A stretch of 64,000 bases of DNA, taken from NCBI RefSeq assembly GCF_000768685.1, contig NZ_AVPK01000012.1, positions 1 to 64,000 on the forward strand, in the 5' to 3' direction. Shown here one piece after another: positions 10,129-19,700 of the stretch. This DNA comes from Knoellia subterranea KCTC 19937. Lineage in GTDB: Bacteria; Actinomycetota; Actinomycetes; Actinomycetales; Dermatophilaceae. A program made the position numbers and the translations under genes. The stretch's first letter is position 1. Each line of letters begins with the position of its first letter. The notes beneath the pieces are model-generated. The model did not search any database. It saw only the letters and a program-made list of their open reading frames with translations, and had not been told where the DNA came from.

Positions 10129-11262
10129 TCACGACCCGGCCGGCTCCAACGCCTCGCGGAGGATCTCACCAACTCGGTCGATCTCGATGAGGAAACCGTC
10201 GTGCCCGTAGCGGGATGAGATGTGCCGCAACACGGTGCCGGGCCGCAGCGCGGCGATCTCGTCGGACAGCCGAGCCGGATAGAGGCGGTCGGTGTCCACC
10301 CCTGCCACGACGAGCGTCCCCGTGAAGGCCGCCAGTGCCGCCGCGACTCCCCCACGACCGCGCCCGACGTCGTGGCTGTTCATCGCCTCACTGAGGACGA
10401 CGTAGGAGTTCGCGTCGAAGCGCGCACCCAGCTTGCCTGCGTGGTGGTCGAGGTAGGACTCGACGGCGAAGCGCCCACCGTGGCCGAGAGGCTCCTCGCC
10501 CGGCTGGGCGTCCCGCCCGAAGCGTTCGGCCAACTCACCCTCGTGGCGGTAGGTGACGTGGGCGATCCTGCGCGCGATCCCCAGTCCGTCGAGGGGTGCG
10601 ACACCCCGCTCGTAGTAGTCGCCATCGTGGAAGTTCGGGTCACTTCGGATCGCGAGCAGCTGCGGCTGGCACCACGCGATCTGGTCCGCCGTCGCATAGG
10701 CGGTCGAGGCGAGCACGATGCAGGTCGAGACCCGGTCCGGGTGGCTCGTCGCCCACTCGATCGCACGCATGCCACCCATGGAGCCGCCGAGGACACCAGC
10801 CCACCGGTGAATCCCGAGGAGATCGGCCACGCGCGCCTCGACCTCCACCTGGTCGCGGATCGTGACGAACGGAAAGCTCCCGCCGTAGGGCAGGCCATCG
10901 GCTGCCTCCGACGACGGCCCGGTCGTCCCCTGGCAGCCGCCGAGGACGTTGGTCGCGACGACGAACCACCGATCGGTGTCGAGCGGACCTCCCGGCCCGA
11001 CGAGGCCGTCCCACCAGCCGGCGGTGGCCTGGCCCGGACCGGCTGGCCCGTCGACGTGGGCATCACCGGTGAGGGCGTGCTCGACGAGGATCGCGTTGTC
11101 GCGCGCGGCGTTGAGCCGGCCCCAGGTCTCGTAGGCCACGGTCACGTCCGGGAGGTGCCCGCCCCGCTCGAGGTCAAGGGCGCCCACCGAAGCGAAGAGA
11201 CGGTCACCCGGCGGATCGCCGGGGCGCCAGAAGGACGCCGTCGGGAGGTCGGTGATGGTCAT
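10129..11262 (-). CDS. metX: homoserine O-acetyltransferase MetX
   Basis: Predicted 377 aa, an alpha/beta-hydrolase-fold acyltransferase. It transfers an acetyl group from acetyl-CoA to L-homoserine, the first committed step of methionine synthesis by direct sulfhydrylation. The nucleophile is in GGSMGGMRAIEW, the acid in VDTDRLYP and the His in YGHDGFL. A SAM-IV riboswitch lies in the leader, so expression should fall when S-adenosylmethionine is high. Its product is the substrate of MetY, encoded 11 kb away behind a second SAM-IV element. Confidence 0.95.
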   Translation of the reverse strand: MTITDLPTASFWRPGDPPGDRLFASVGALDLERGGHLPDVTVAYETWGRLNAARDNAILVEHALTGDAHVDGPAGPGQATAGWWDGLVGPGGPLDTDRWFVVATNVLGGCQGTTGPSSEAADGLPYGGSFPFVTIRDQVEVEARVADLLGIHRWAGVLGGSMGGMRAIEWATSHPDRVSTCIVLASTAYATADQIAWCQPQLLAIRSDPNFHDGDYYERGVAPLDGLGIARRIAHVTYRHEGELAERFGRDAQPGEEPLGHGGRFAVESYLDHHAGKLGARFDANSYVVLSEAMNSHDVGRGRGGVAAALAAFTGTLVVAGVDTDRLYPARLSDEIAALRPGTVLRHISSRYGHDGFLIEIDRVGEILREALEPAGS

Positions 11263-11275
11263 CGCAAGGAGCTCC

Positions 11276-11391
11276 TCGTGTCGCGCTTGCCCGTCGGAAC
11301 CGACAGGGCCGTGTCTTCACCCGGGGCACCCCACCGCGAGGAGGGTTGCCGCCCAGCAAGCCGGGGCTTGGCGCTGGGACTCTTGACCTGC
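11276..11391 (-). promoter_or_regulatory. SAM-IV riboswitch upstream of metX
   Basis: The minus strand shows the conserved core in order: GGTCAAGAGTCCCAGCG, AAGCCCCGGCTTGCTGG, GGCAACCCTCC and GGTGGGGTGCCCCGGGTGA, then a hairpin around CCCTGTCGG/CCGACGGG and GCAAGCGCG next to the ribosome site. This matches my memory of the actinobacterial SAM-IV consensus, which binds S-adenosylmethionine. The ribosome site lies just after the pseudoknot strand, which suggests control of translation initiation. Confidence 0.9.
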
Positions 11392-11484
11392 GCACAAGTC
11401 TAGAACCGACCGCTGCTCCCGCGGGAGGGTTGTCCGCAGCGTGAGAGAGCTGTCCGCACCCGGCCGCGACGTCAGACCGACACG

Positions 11485-12531
11485 TCAGGCCGCGACGTCC
11501 GGCCACGTGTGTCGCGGGCGCAACTGGTACGCGACCATCCGCTCGAGGAACGTCGCGAGCAGATACTCGGGGACGACCCGCAGTGCCCGGGTCACGGCGT
11601 CGGCGGCGGTCGACCCGTTGCCGACTCCCCAGGCCACGCAACCAGCCAGGGTACTGATGGCTGCGGCCTCCTGGGGGAAGGCGTCCGGGACGCGTCGGGC
11701 CAGACCCAGAAGCCGTCGGAGCACGATCTTCGATGCGTCCGACGAACCCGCGGGACCGGCAGGGACCGCCTGGTCCAGCGCCCGCCGCGACACCTCGTCG
11801 ACCTTCTCGATGGGAAACATGACGGGAGACATCCACGCCACGAGGGCGTCCCGCCACGGCTTGGTCGCGAGCGAGCACAGCATCCGCGCGAGCTCCTGAT
11901 CGGTGACCTGGAACGCGTCGCCGCGCTCCCCCACGGGAGCGAGCAGCCGACCCCACAGTTCTGGCACGGGATCAGATCCGGAGATCGCCGAGAGAGCCTC
12001 CGCGACACCGGCGCTCAACCCTGGATCCTCCTCGACGAGGGCCCCGACGGCGTCGCGGCTGGCGAGCGGTGCACTGCCGTTGGCGATGAAGGCCGCCGCC
12101 GCTGGCACGCACGAGTCGTCGACGAGGGCGTGCCCGTCGACATGGTCGGGCCGCAGACCGTCGAGCTCATCGACCGGGCGGCAGCACCAGCCCCACCATC
12201 GACCGTCTCGGACCACGACGTGGTCGATGATGCCGACACCTGCCGCCTGCAGGCCATGGTGCACTGCGTGGAGCATGGACCGTGACTCCCCCGGCACGTC
12301 CTCGTAGCCGACGAGCATGGCGGCCTGCGGCTTGACCCGGAGGAGTCCGTCGAGCAGTCCGTCCGCCATCTGCCGAACGTACTTCTCGGGTGGCAGGTCG
12401 ACTCGTGCGACGGGGCCGAGGGCCCGGGACGTCACCGTCATGACGGCAACGCACTGGGCGAGGTGGTGGCCCACTTGGTGGGGCAGGACGGCGAGCCATT
12501 CTTCGGTGGTGGAGATCTTCAGTGAGGTCAT
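11485..12531 (-). CDS. DUF4192 domain-containing protein
   Basis: Predicted 348 aa, no signal peptide or membrane segment. The N-terminal part (LAVLPHQVGHHLAQCVAVMTV), the middle Trp-rich motif (RWWGWCC) and the Ala/Leu-rich C-terminal half match the actinobacterial DUF4192 family, whose function is unknown. The start ATG lies inside a 22-bp inverted repeat (12520-12541). It is followed by the metX leader on the same strand. I infer a cytoplasmic protein and can say nothing more specific. Confidence 0.85.
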   Translation of the reverse strand: MTSLKISTTEEWLAVLPHQVGHHLAQCVAVMTVTSRALGPVARVDLPPEKYVRQMADGLLDGLLRVKPQAAMLVGYEDVPGESRSMLHAVHHGLQAAGVGIIDHVVVRDGRWWGWCCRPVDELDGLRPDHVDGHALVDDSCVPAAAAFIANGSAPLASRDAVGALVEEDPGLSAGVAEALSAISGSDPVPELWGRLLAPVGERGDAFQVTDQELARMLCSLATKPWRDALVAWMSPVMFPIEKVDEVSRRALDQAVPAGPAGSSDASKIVLRRLLGLARRVPDAFPQEAAAISTLAGCVAWGVGNGSTAADAVTRALRVVPEYLLATFLERMVAYQLRPRHTWPDVAA

Positions 12532-12551
12532 GCCCTCACTGTCCGAAGATC
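12514..12551. promoter_or_regulatory. nested inverted repeats around the DUF4192 start codon
   Basis: Perfect arms CAGTGAGG (12520-12527) and CCTCACTG (12534-12541) flank a 6-nt spacer that contains the start codon. An outer pair, GATCTTC (12514-12520) and GAAGATC (12545-12551), surrounds them. It could be a protein operator or an mRNA hairpin that hides the start. Confidence 0.5.
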
Positions 12552-12624
12552 CAGCCCACCTCGGGAAGACTCACTTCACACAAATGTGGACAACCCGGCA
12601 TACCTCGTGGGTCTGTGGACGGGA

Positions 12625-13038
12625 TCAGCCCCGGAACTCGGGCCCGCCGTCACGCGCGTCGTCGACGACTTCGCCCGGCACCGCGGCGCCATGCCCACTG
12701 CCCCGCCCAGTCGAGCGCTCCCAGGCCAGGAACTCCTCGGTCTCGGTCACGAGCTGCGCCGCCAACCAGGAACCGACCACCGCGTCGTCGGCGAGACCGA
12801 GCGCACCGAGCACGCCCTCGGGCAGGAGGTCGACCGGCGACACGAGGTATCCGGCCGCGCCCAGCATGAGCAGCAAGCGACCGACCGACGTGCCCTTGTA
12901 TTCACCCGACCGCACCGCCTTGACCATGCGCGGCACCGCCTGCGCTCGCTCAGTCATGGATGGCCCACCCGGGCGCGTCGCGATCTTGATCGCCGTCGCC
13001 AGGCTCTTGAACGTCGCGACCTTCGCGTGCATCGCCAT
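12625..13038 (-). CDS. DUF1232 (YkvA-like) membrane protein
   Basis: Predicted 137 aa. The central GYLVSPVDLLPEGVLG and LADDAVVGSW segment is the DUF1232 signature. The family is small, helical and membrane-linked, with unknown function. The N-terminus is basic; the C-terminus is polar and Gly-rich. It starts 4 nt after the stop of the EcsC-like gene, so the two are probably co-transcribed. Confidence 0.88.
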   Translation of the reverse strand: MAMHAKVATFKSLATAIKIATRPGGPSMTERAQAVPRMVKAVRSGEYKGTSVGRLLLMLGAAGYLVSPVDLLPEGVLGALGLADDAVVGSWLAAQLVTETEEFLAWERSTGRGSGHGAAVPGEVVDDARDGGPEFRG

Positions 13039-13042
13039 GCGA

Positions 13043-13801
13043 TCAGCCCTGCTCGATCTGCGCCGAGTTCGCGGCGCTCACCGAGAACTCACGACGCGCG
13101 TTGTCCGCGATGCGCTTGAGCAGCCAGCCGTCGAGGCCCGCGCCCACGACGCCGCCGACGATCGGGACGTTGCGGCCGAACCGGGAGAACGTCTTCTTGC
13201 CGGCGGTCGAGAGCAGGCGGAAGCCGATGGCCTTGTTGACGACCATGAGCGCCGGACCGGGGAGCCGCTGGGCGGCGAGATTCGTGAGCCGACCCGTTGG
13301 AGCAACCATGCCGGCCTTGGCGAGCAGGTCGTCTGCGTCGGCACCCACGAGCGTGAGCAGCACGGCCGTGCGGATCTGTGGCTTGGTGATGTCGTGGCCG
13401 CGGACGCTGGCGACCGCCGCGGTCATGCGCGTCGCGAGGAGATAGAAGCCGAGGACGTTGGCCGGGAGGGAGACCGGCAGCGTGATGAAGCCACCGAGGC
13501 TCGTGACGAAGCCACTGGCGGCCGCCAGCTTGAGGTGACCCTTGACGATGTCGTCCACGGCTTCCTCGGCGTTGCCGCCGTTCTTCTTCAGCGCGTTCGC
13601 CGCGACCTTGGCGGCGGAGTCGAACGGGCCCTTGCCGTCGATGCCGGTGTCGAGCAGGTTCTCGACCATCTTGGTGGCGCTGTTGCCGACGAACCCTTGG
13701 TCCTTGGGCGCTTCCTGGGCCTGTTCGAGCGCGGACTTGGTCTGCGCGATCTGGTCCTTGGCTTCCTTGGCGTCGTCCTTGCCGAATCCGAAGAGTCCCA
13801 C
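13043..13801 (-). CDS. EcsC family protein
   Basis: Predicted 252 aa from GTG at 13801, which has an AGGAGG site and good spacing; an upstream ATG at 13873 has none. The protein begins with a charged helix predicted to be coiled. A region with amphipathic or membrane helices follows (VTSLGGFITLPVSLPANVLG), then the RNVPIVGGVVGAGLDGW motif characteristic of EcsC proteins. The family name comes from the Bacillus ecs locus, but the biochemical role is unknown. It forms an operon with the DUF1232 gene downstream. Confidence 0.88.
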   Translation of the reverse strand: MGLFGFGKDDAKEAKDQIAQTKSALEQAQEAPKDQGFVGNSATKMVENLLDTGIDGKGPFDSAAKVAANALKKNGGNAEEAVDDIVKGHLKLAAASGFVTSLGGFITLPVSLPANVLGFYLLATRMTAAVASVRGHDITKPQIRTAVLLTLVGADADDLLAKAGMVAPTGRLTNLAAQRLPGPALMVVNKAIGFRLLSTAGKKTFSRFGRNVPIVGGVVGAGLDGWLLKRIADNARREFSVSAANSAQIEQG

Positions 13802-13932
13802 TGGTGACCTCCTGTGGCCGCTCGGGGCTACCGAGCGGCAATCTCGAAGTGCTGTCGTGTCCGATCCTGCCATGGTGACGACCCGTCACAGTGCTCGACG
13901 GGGTGTCTGCACGCTCACCTAGGCTGCGTTCC

Positions 13933-15630
13933 ATGGCCCATCCCGGCGGCCCTGCCGACCTCGTCGCGGCCGTCGTCCACGACGGTCGCGCCGCACTCGT
14001 CGGCACGGGTCGTCGCGCCACGGGACGCGTCACGGACGTCGCTCGCGAGATGGCCGCCTGGGAGTCCGCGTCCCGTCCGCGATGGGTCTGGTGGTCTGCC
14101 CGGTATGCCGGTGAGCTGGCTGCCGCCGTCGGCTCACCCCTCGCGCGGGCCTGGGACCTGGCCGAGGCGCACCGGATCCTCCACGGCGGGTGGAAGGCCG
14201 AGCCGGGTCGCGTGTGGGCGGGAGCACACGGCATACCCACGTCGTCCATGCCGACCCCAGCCGCAGGTGACCTCTTCGACTTCTCGGCAGGTGACGGCAT
14301 CGGACCGGACGACCTCGTCCGAGCGGACGGCCACCTGCGCGCCGACGCCACCTCCGGGTGGCTCGAGAGCGACGAGCACCTGGCGATGTGGGCAGCCGCG
14401 GCGCTCGAATGCGCTGTGCGACAACGGGATCGGGCCGAATCCGTGGGTCCGCGAGCCACAGCGACCATCCACTCCGAATCCGCCGCGGCTCTCATGTGCC
14501 TCGAACTCGAACGCGGTGGGCTCCCGGTGAACCGACCCGTCATGGAGCGGCTCATCGGGGACTTCGCCGGGCCACGCGCGGCGTCGGAGGAGGCGGCCCG
14601 CGAGTCGCGCCGGCAGCGTGACCTCGAGGTGCTCCGCCACGTTCCCGGGCGGGAGTCGACCGACCTGCGCAACCCGCAGCAGGTGCGCGACATGCTCGTC
14701 GGGGTCGGCGTCGACGTGCCCAACACCCGCAAGTGGGTCCTCGACGGCTACCGCCAGGTGCATCCGGTGGTGGACGCGCTCCTCGCCTGGCGCAAGGCCG
14801 AGCGGATCGCGACCACTTATGGCTACCGGTGGCTCGACGAGTGCGTCGGCCCCGACGACCGACTGCGGGGTGGCTGGACCTCCTGCGATGGCGCGGCTGG
14901 GCGCATGACGGCGGAGAACGGATTGCACAACCTGCCCGCGGCCCTGCGTCCGGGCGTGGCCGCGCATCCGGGACACGTCTTCGTGCGTGCTGACCTCGGG
15001 CAGATCGAGCCGCGCGTCCTCGCGGTCGTCTCCGGAGATCCCGTGTTCGCGGAGGCGACCCGCGCCGACGATCTCTACGCACCCGTCGCCACGCGGCTCG
15101 GGGTCGAGCGACCGGTCGCGAAGGTGGCGGTGCTCGCGGCGATGTATGGCCAGCGCAGCGGCGCGGCAGGCGAGGCCCTGCGCGGGCTGGAGCGGGCCTA
15201 CCCGGTGGCGATGGGGCTGCTTGACCGGGCCTACGAGACCGGGGTGCGCGGGGAGCCGTTGCGGACCTTCGGCGGTCGGTTGATCCCGACCGGTCGCTTC
15301 CTGGCGCAGTCGCCCGTCGGAACCAATCCGGCGCTCGACGCGGCCCGGGGGCGCTTCGCACGCAACGCGATCATCCAGGGCGCTGCCGCGGAGCTCTTCA
15401 AGGCGTGGGCGGCGACGGTCCGGGCACTCGGACGACCTCTCGGCGCGGAGATCGTGCTGTGCCTGCACGACGAGTTGCTCGTGCACGCCCCCGCTGACAG
15501 AGCCGGCGACGTCGCTGAGCTGGTGAATCAGTCCCTGGCCGATGCCTCACGGCGGTGGGCTGCCGGTGCGCCGGTGCGGTTCGTCGCCGACACGTCGGTC
15601 ATCGAGCGCTGGTCGGACGCCAAGGACTGA
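13933..15630 (+). CDS. PolA-type DNA polymerase with N-terminal exonuclease-like region
   Basis: Predicted 565 aa, shorter than full DNA polymerase I and lacking a 5'-3' exonuclease domain. The C-terminal two thirds are a family A polymerase: motif A is RADLGQIEPR, motif B is reduced to KVAVLAAMYGQRSG, and motif C is LCLHDELLVH. The N-terminal 200 residues occupy the position of a 3'-5' exonuclease, but I cannot confirm an intact DEDD set. Such proteins are annotated in actinobacteria as bifunctional 3'-5' exonuclease/DNA polymerase, probably accessory or repair enzymes. It stands alone, ending at a long hairpin. Confidence 0.9.
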   Translation: MAHPGGPADLVAAVVHDGRAALVGTGRRATGRVTDVAREMAAWESASRPRWVWWSARYAGELAAAVGSPLARAWDLAEAHRILHGGWKAEPGRVWAGAHGIPTSSMPTPAAGDLFDFSAGDGIGPDDLVRADGHLRADATSGWLESDEHLAMWAAAALECAVRQRDRAESVGPRATATIHSESAAALMCLELERGGLPVNRPVMERLIGDFAGPRAASEEAARESRRQRDLEVLRHVPGRESTDLRNPQQVRDMLVGVGVDVPNTRKWVLDGYRQVHPVVDALLAWRKAERIATTYGYRWLDECVGPDDRLRGGWTSCDGAAGRMTAENGLHNLPAALRPGVAAHPGHVFVRADLGQIEPRVLAVVSGDPVFAEATRADDLYAPVATRLGVERPVAKVAVLAAMYGQRSGAAGEALRGLERAYPVAMGLLDRAYETGVRGEPLRTFGGRLIPTGRFLAQSPVGTNPALDAARGRFARNAIIQGAAAELFKAWAATVRALGRPLGAEIVLCLHDELLVHAPADRAGDVAELVNQSLADASRRWAAGAPVRFVADTSVIERWSDAKD

Positions 15631-15641
15631 CGCCCCACTGC

Positions 15642-15716
15642 CGACTTCTTGCCCTGTTGGGACACGATTCCCAGGCCGAAGGCCCGCTCATCGTGTCCCA
15701 ACAGGGCAAGAAGTCG
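15642..15716. terminator. 27-bp perfect-stem terminator between convergent genes
   Basis: Left arm 15642-15668 and right arm 15690-15716 are perfect complements, with a 21-nt loop that itself holds a small GGCC/GGCC stem. It fills the gap between the polymerase gene and the PAC2 gene. A single diverged copy of one arm recurs at 62392-62418. Confidence 0.85.
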
Positions 15717-15721
15717 AGGTG

Positions 15722-16630
15722 TCAGTCGTCGCTGACGTTGCGGAGGAACTCCTCGATGTCTGCACCGAGCTCGTCGGCCGACGGGAGGTCCTGCGCCTCG
15801 GTCGCGAGCAGGCTGGGCCGCTCCTGACCTTCGACGAAGGCGTCGTACTGCTGCTCCAGGGCGTTGACGATCTGGCCCGCATCCGCGTTCTCGGCCAGCT
15901 CGCTGGCGATCTCCCGGTTGTTGACGCCTGCCTTGGCGATGAGGTCGTCGTTGGGCAGGTTGAGGCCAGTGGCGTCCGTGATCGCGTTGAGGGCCGCGAG
16001 CGCACCCTCGGCCCACTCCGCCTGCGCGAGGTACTGCGGCACGTGGATCGCGAAGCCCAGAGCGTCGCGCCCGGCCTCACCGAGGCGCAGCTCGAGCAGC
16101 GCGGGGAAGCTCGCCGGCACCTGCACCTGGCCGAAGGGCGACTCCTTGCCCCCGACGAGCCGCGGGTTGGTCGCGTGCGCGGTCATGCCGACGGGGCGCG
16201 TGTGCGGCACGCCCATGGGGATGCCGTGGCTCGTGACGACGAGGTTGATCCCGAGGATCTGGATGAGCTGACGGATCGCCTCGATCGTGCGCTCCCACTG
16301 GAAGTCCGGCTCGGGACCCGTGAGCAGGTAGTAGGTCTGTCCGTCCCGGTCCCGCATCCGGTAGAGCACCATCGACGGGTCGGCGTAGCTCTCCCACCGG
16401 TTGGTGTCGAACACCATCGCGGGGCGTCGACCGCGGTAGTCGATCAGCGCGTCGACATCGAAGGTCGCCACGACCTCGGCGTCGCTCGAGTCCACGAGGT
16501 GGGTTCCGAGGATGCGCTGGATGTTGCCGGCGTCGATGAACGCACCGAGCAGCACGATGAGGGCACCCGGCTCGCGGGTGGGCATCGGCGCGTCGGTCTC
16601 GAAGCGATACAGGTCAGACGGGTTCTGCAC
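15722..16630 (-). CDS. PAC2 family protein
   Basis: Predicted 302 aa, starting at GTG 16630 with GAGAGG upstream. The PAC2 fold (proteasome assembly chaperone 2-like) is indicated by LIVLLGAFIDAGN, DIDALIDYRG-type and HGIPMGVPHTRP segments. In actinobacteria, which can carry a 20S proteasome, PAC2 proteins are widespread but their role is unproven. The acidic C-terminal 60 residues are probably flexible. It is preceded by hrpA on the same strand with a 71-nt gap. Confidence 0.9.
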   Translation of the reverse strand: MQNPSDLYRFETDAPMPTREPGALIVLLGAFIDAGNIQRILGTHLVDSSDAEVVATFDVDALIDYRGRRPAMVFDTNRWESYADPSMVLYRMRDRDGQTYYLLTGPEPDFQWERTIEAIRQLIQILGINLVVTSHGIPMGVPHTRPVGMTAHATNPRLVGGKESPFGQVQVPASFPALLELRLGEAGRDALGFAIHVPQYLAQAEWAEGALAALNAITDATGLNLPNDDLIAKAGVNNREIASELAENADAGQIVNALEQQYDAFVEGQERPSLLATEAQDLPSADELGADIEEFLRNVSDD

Positions 16631-16701
16631 GGGAACAGCCTCTCAGGGGGGTCACGTGAAGGATGGAACGTGGCTGGCCGCGCCGAGATTCCCGGCCGGG
16701 C

Positions 16702-19700
16702 TCACGGAATCAGGGTAGCGATCGCCGCCCGTACCCGCTTCTCGCTGACCGGGTGCGCCGTCCCGAGTGACTGCGCGAAGAGGCTGACCCGCAACTCCTC
16801 GATCTGCCATGCGACGTCGGTCACCTCGGGTGCCCGCCTGTCCGTCGCCGGGAGCGCGTCGAGCAGATCGGCGTATGCCGTCTCGATCCCGTCGATCTGT
16901 GCCTGCAGCTGCGCTTCGCGCGCGTTCGTTGCGGCCCGCTCGAGCCGCTGGAGCATGGCGCGAAGGTAGCGCTGGAGATGCGGGAGGCGGGCCAGACCAC
17001 TGTCCGCGACGAACCCGGGGCGGATGAGGCCGTCGAGCTGTGCCCTCACATCGGCGAGGGTCACCGCCAGGCTCTGGCGGGCTGCGCTGGTGCCGAGCGC
17101 ATCGAGGCGGCGGCGCACGTCACCTGCCAGCGCAAGCACCGGCTCCACGGCTTCGATGACCTGGAGGACGCGTGTGACGACGTGGGTGCGCACCGCAGCG
17201 TGGGCGGTGTCGTACTCGGCCCGGGTGCGGACCTCGGCCGGCACGTGTTCGGCAACGATCGAGTCGACGGCGGCCGCCAGGCAGTCCTCGAGAAGCGCCG
17301 GCACCGATCCGTGGGGGTTCTGTCCGAGGGCGAGCTTCTGGGCGTTGCTCAGCCGGGCCAGCACGCGCTTCCACGGCGCGGTCGTGTTGAGGAGAAGCAG
17401 TCGGCGGACACCGGCCCGGTGTGCCGCCGTCGCCGAACCGGCGTGGTCGAGGACCCTCAGGGCGACGCTCGCACCCTCGTCGACGAGGGCCGGGAAGCCC
17501 TGAACGGTGTGACCTGCGGAGCGCCCCTCGAAGGTCCGCGGCACGTCGTCCATCGTCCAGTCGGTCAGTCCCGTGCGTTCGATCGACGCGCCTGCCCTGG
17601 CCATCCGTTGACGGACGGCACCCTGCGATTTCGGCCGCAGCTCATCGAGGTCCTTGCCCCGCGCAATGACCCTCCCGCCGGGCGCCTCCACGGAGAAGGT
17701 GATCCGCAGATGGTCGGGGACGCGAGCCCAATCCCACTCTCCTGCACCGATGCTCACGCCCGTGCGGTCCTTGAGAACCCGTGCCAGGTCGTCGGTCAAG
17801 GAGGCACCCGAGGCACGGTCGGCTCCGGCGAGTGCTGCCCGGGCGTGGTCCGGCGTGGGGACGAAGTGGCGTCGGGTCGCCTTGGGCAACGACTTGAGCA
17901 GGGCAATGGCCAGGTCCTCGCGCAACCCGGGGACCTGCCAGTCGAAACCCTCCGCCGTCACCCGGTTGAGGATGGCCGTGGGCACGTGGACCGTCACGCC
18001 GTCAGCGGCATCTCCGGGTGAGAACTGATAGGTCACGTCGAGGTCGAGGTCCCCCTGCTGCCACGTCCGCGGGTAGTCCTGGGCCGACACTGCGTCGACG
18101 TCGTCCCGGGTGAGGAGCTCCTCGGTGAAGGTGAGCAGGTCGGGACGGCGCCGATGCTCACCTCGCCACCACCGGTCGAAGTGCCGCGCCGACGTGACGT
18201 CAGGCGGGACGCGCGCGTCGTAGAACGAGAAGACCACCTCGTCGTCGACGATGAGATCGCGGCGGCGGGCACGCTCCTCCAACTCCGAAAGGCGCTGCAG
18301 GAGTTCGGCATTCGCCTTCCAGAACTTGTGGTGGGTGTCCCAGTCCCCCTCGACCAGCGCATGTCGGATGAAGAGCTCGCGCGCCTCCTCGGGGTTGATC
18401 CGGCCGTATTGCACCGTGCGGTCGACGATGAGCGGCACCCCGTAGAGCGTCACCCGCTCGGACGCGACGACACTCCCCTGCGACTTCGACCATCGCGGCT
18501 CGCTGTAGGTCCGCTTGACCACGTGTGCGCCGACCTCCTCGGCCCACTCGGGGTCGATCGCGGCGTTGACCCGGGCCCACAACCGCGTGGTCTCGACGAG
18601 CTCCGCGGCCATGACGACATCGGGTTGCTTCTTGAACAGGCCCGACCCGGGATTGATGCCGAAACGCGAACCCCGCGCACCGGCATACTCGCGCCGTTGT
18701 TCGTCACGGACGCCGACGTGCGAAAGGAGGCCGGCGAGCAACGCCTTGTGCACGACGTCCCAGTCCGGCTCGGTGTCCTTCGCCGACGTGCTGCGGTCGG
18801 GATCGATGCGCGCCTGCTTGCACGCTGTGCGCAGCTGCTGGTGGAGGTCCTGCCACTCCCGGATCCGGAGATAGTGGAGGAACTCGGCCTTGCACATGCG
18901 ACGAAAAGCGCTGCCGGACAACGCTTTCTGTTGTTCCTTGAGGTAGCGCCAGAGCGCGTGGAAGCCCGCGAAGTCGGATGTCTCGCTCTTGAAGCGCGCG
19001 TGCTGCTGCTGCGCCTGGGCCTCCTTGTCGACCGGACGCTCTCGCGGATCCTGGATGGACAGAGCCGCGACGATGACCAGCACTTCGCGGGTGCAACCGA
19101 GTCGTCCGGCTTCGATGATCATCCGACCCATGCGCGGATCGAGTGGCAGTCTCGCGAGCGTCTTTCCGTATGCCGTGAGGCGCCTCTCGCCGCGCCTCCC
19201 CTTGTCGTCGCGCAGGGCGCCGAGTTCGTCGAGCAGCCGCACGCCATCGACGATCTGCTTCTGGTCGGGGGCATCGACGAAGGGGAACCGTCCGATGTCA
19301 CCCAGTCCGAGAGCCGTCATCTGCAGGATGACCGCCGCCAGCGAGGTCCGCTGGATCTCGGGGTCGGTGAACTCGGGTCGTGACTCGAAGTCCTCCTCCG
19401 AATAGAGCCTGATGGCAACGCCATCGGCGACACGGCCGCATCGACCCGAACGTTGCGCCGCACTCGCCTGCGAGATCGGTTCGATGGGGAGCCGTTGGAC
19501 CTTGGTGCGCTGCGAGTAGCGAGAGATGCGCGCCGTGCCGGTGTCGATGACGTAGCCAATGCCGGGGACCGTCAGCGACGTCTCGGCGACGTTGGTCGCG
19601 AGGATGATCCGTCGGCCACTCCCCCGCGTGAAGACCCGGTGCTGCTCGGCGGCCGAGAGACGGGCGTAGAGAGGCAGGACATCGGTGTGGGGCAGGTTGA

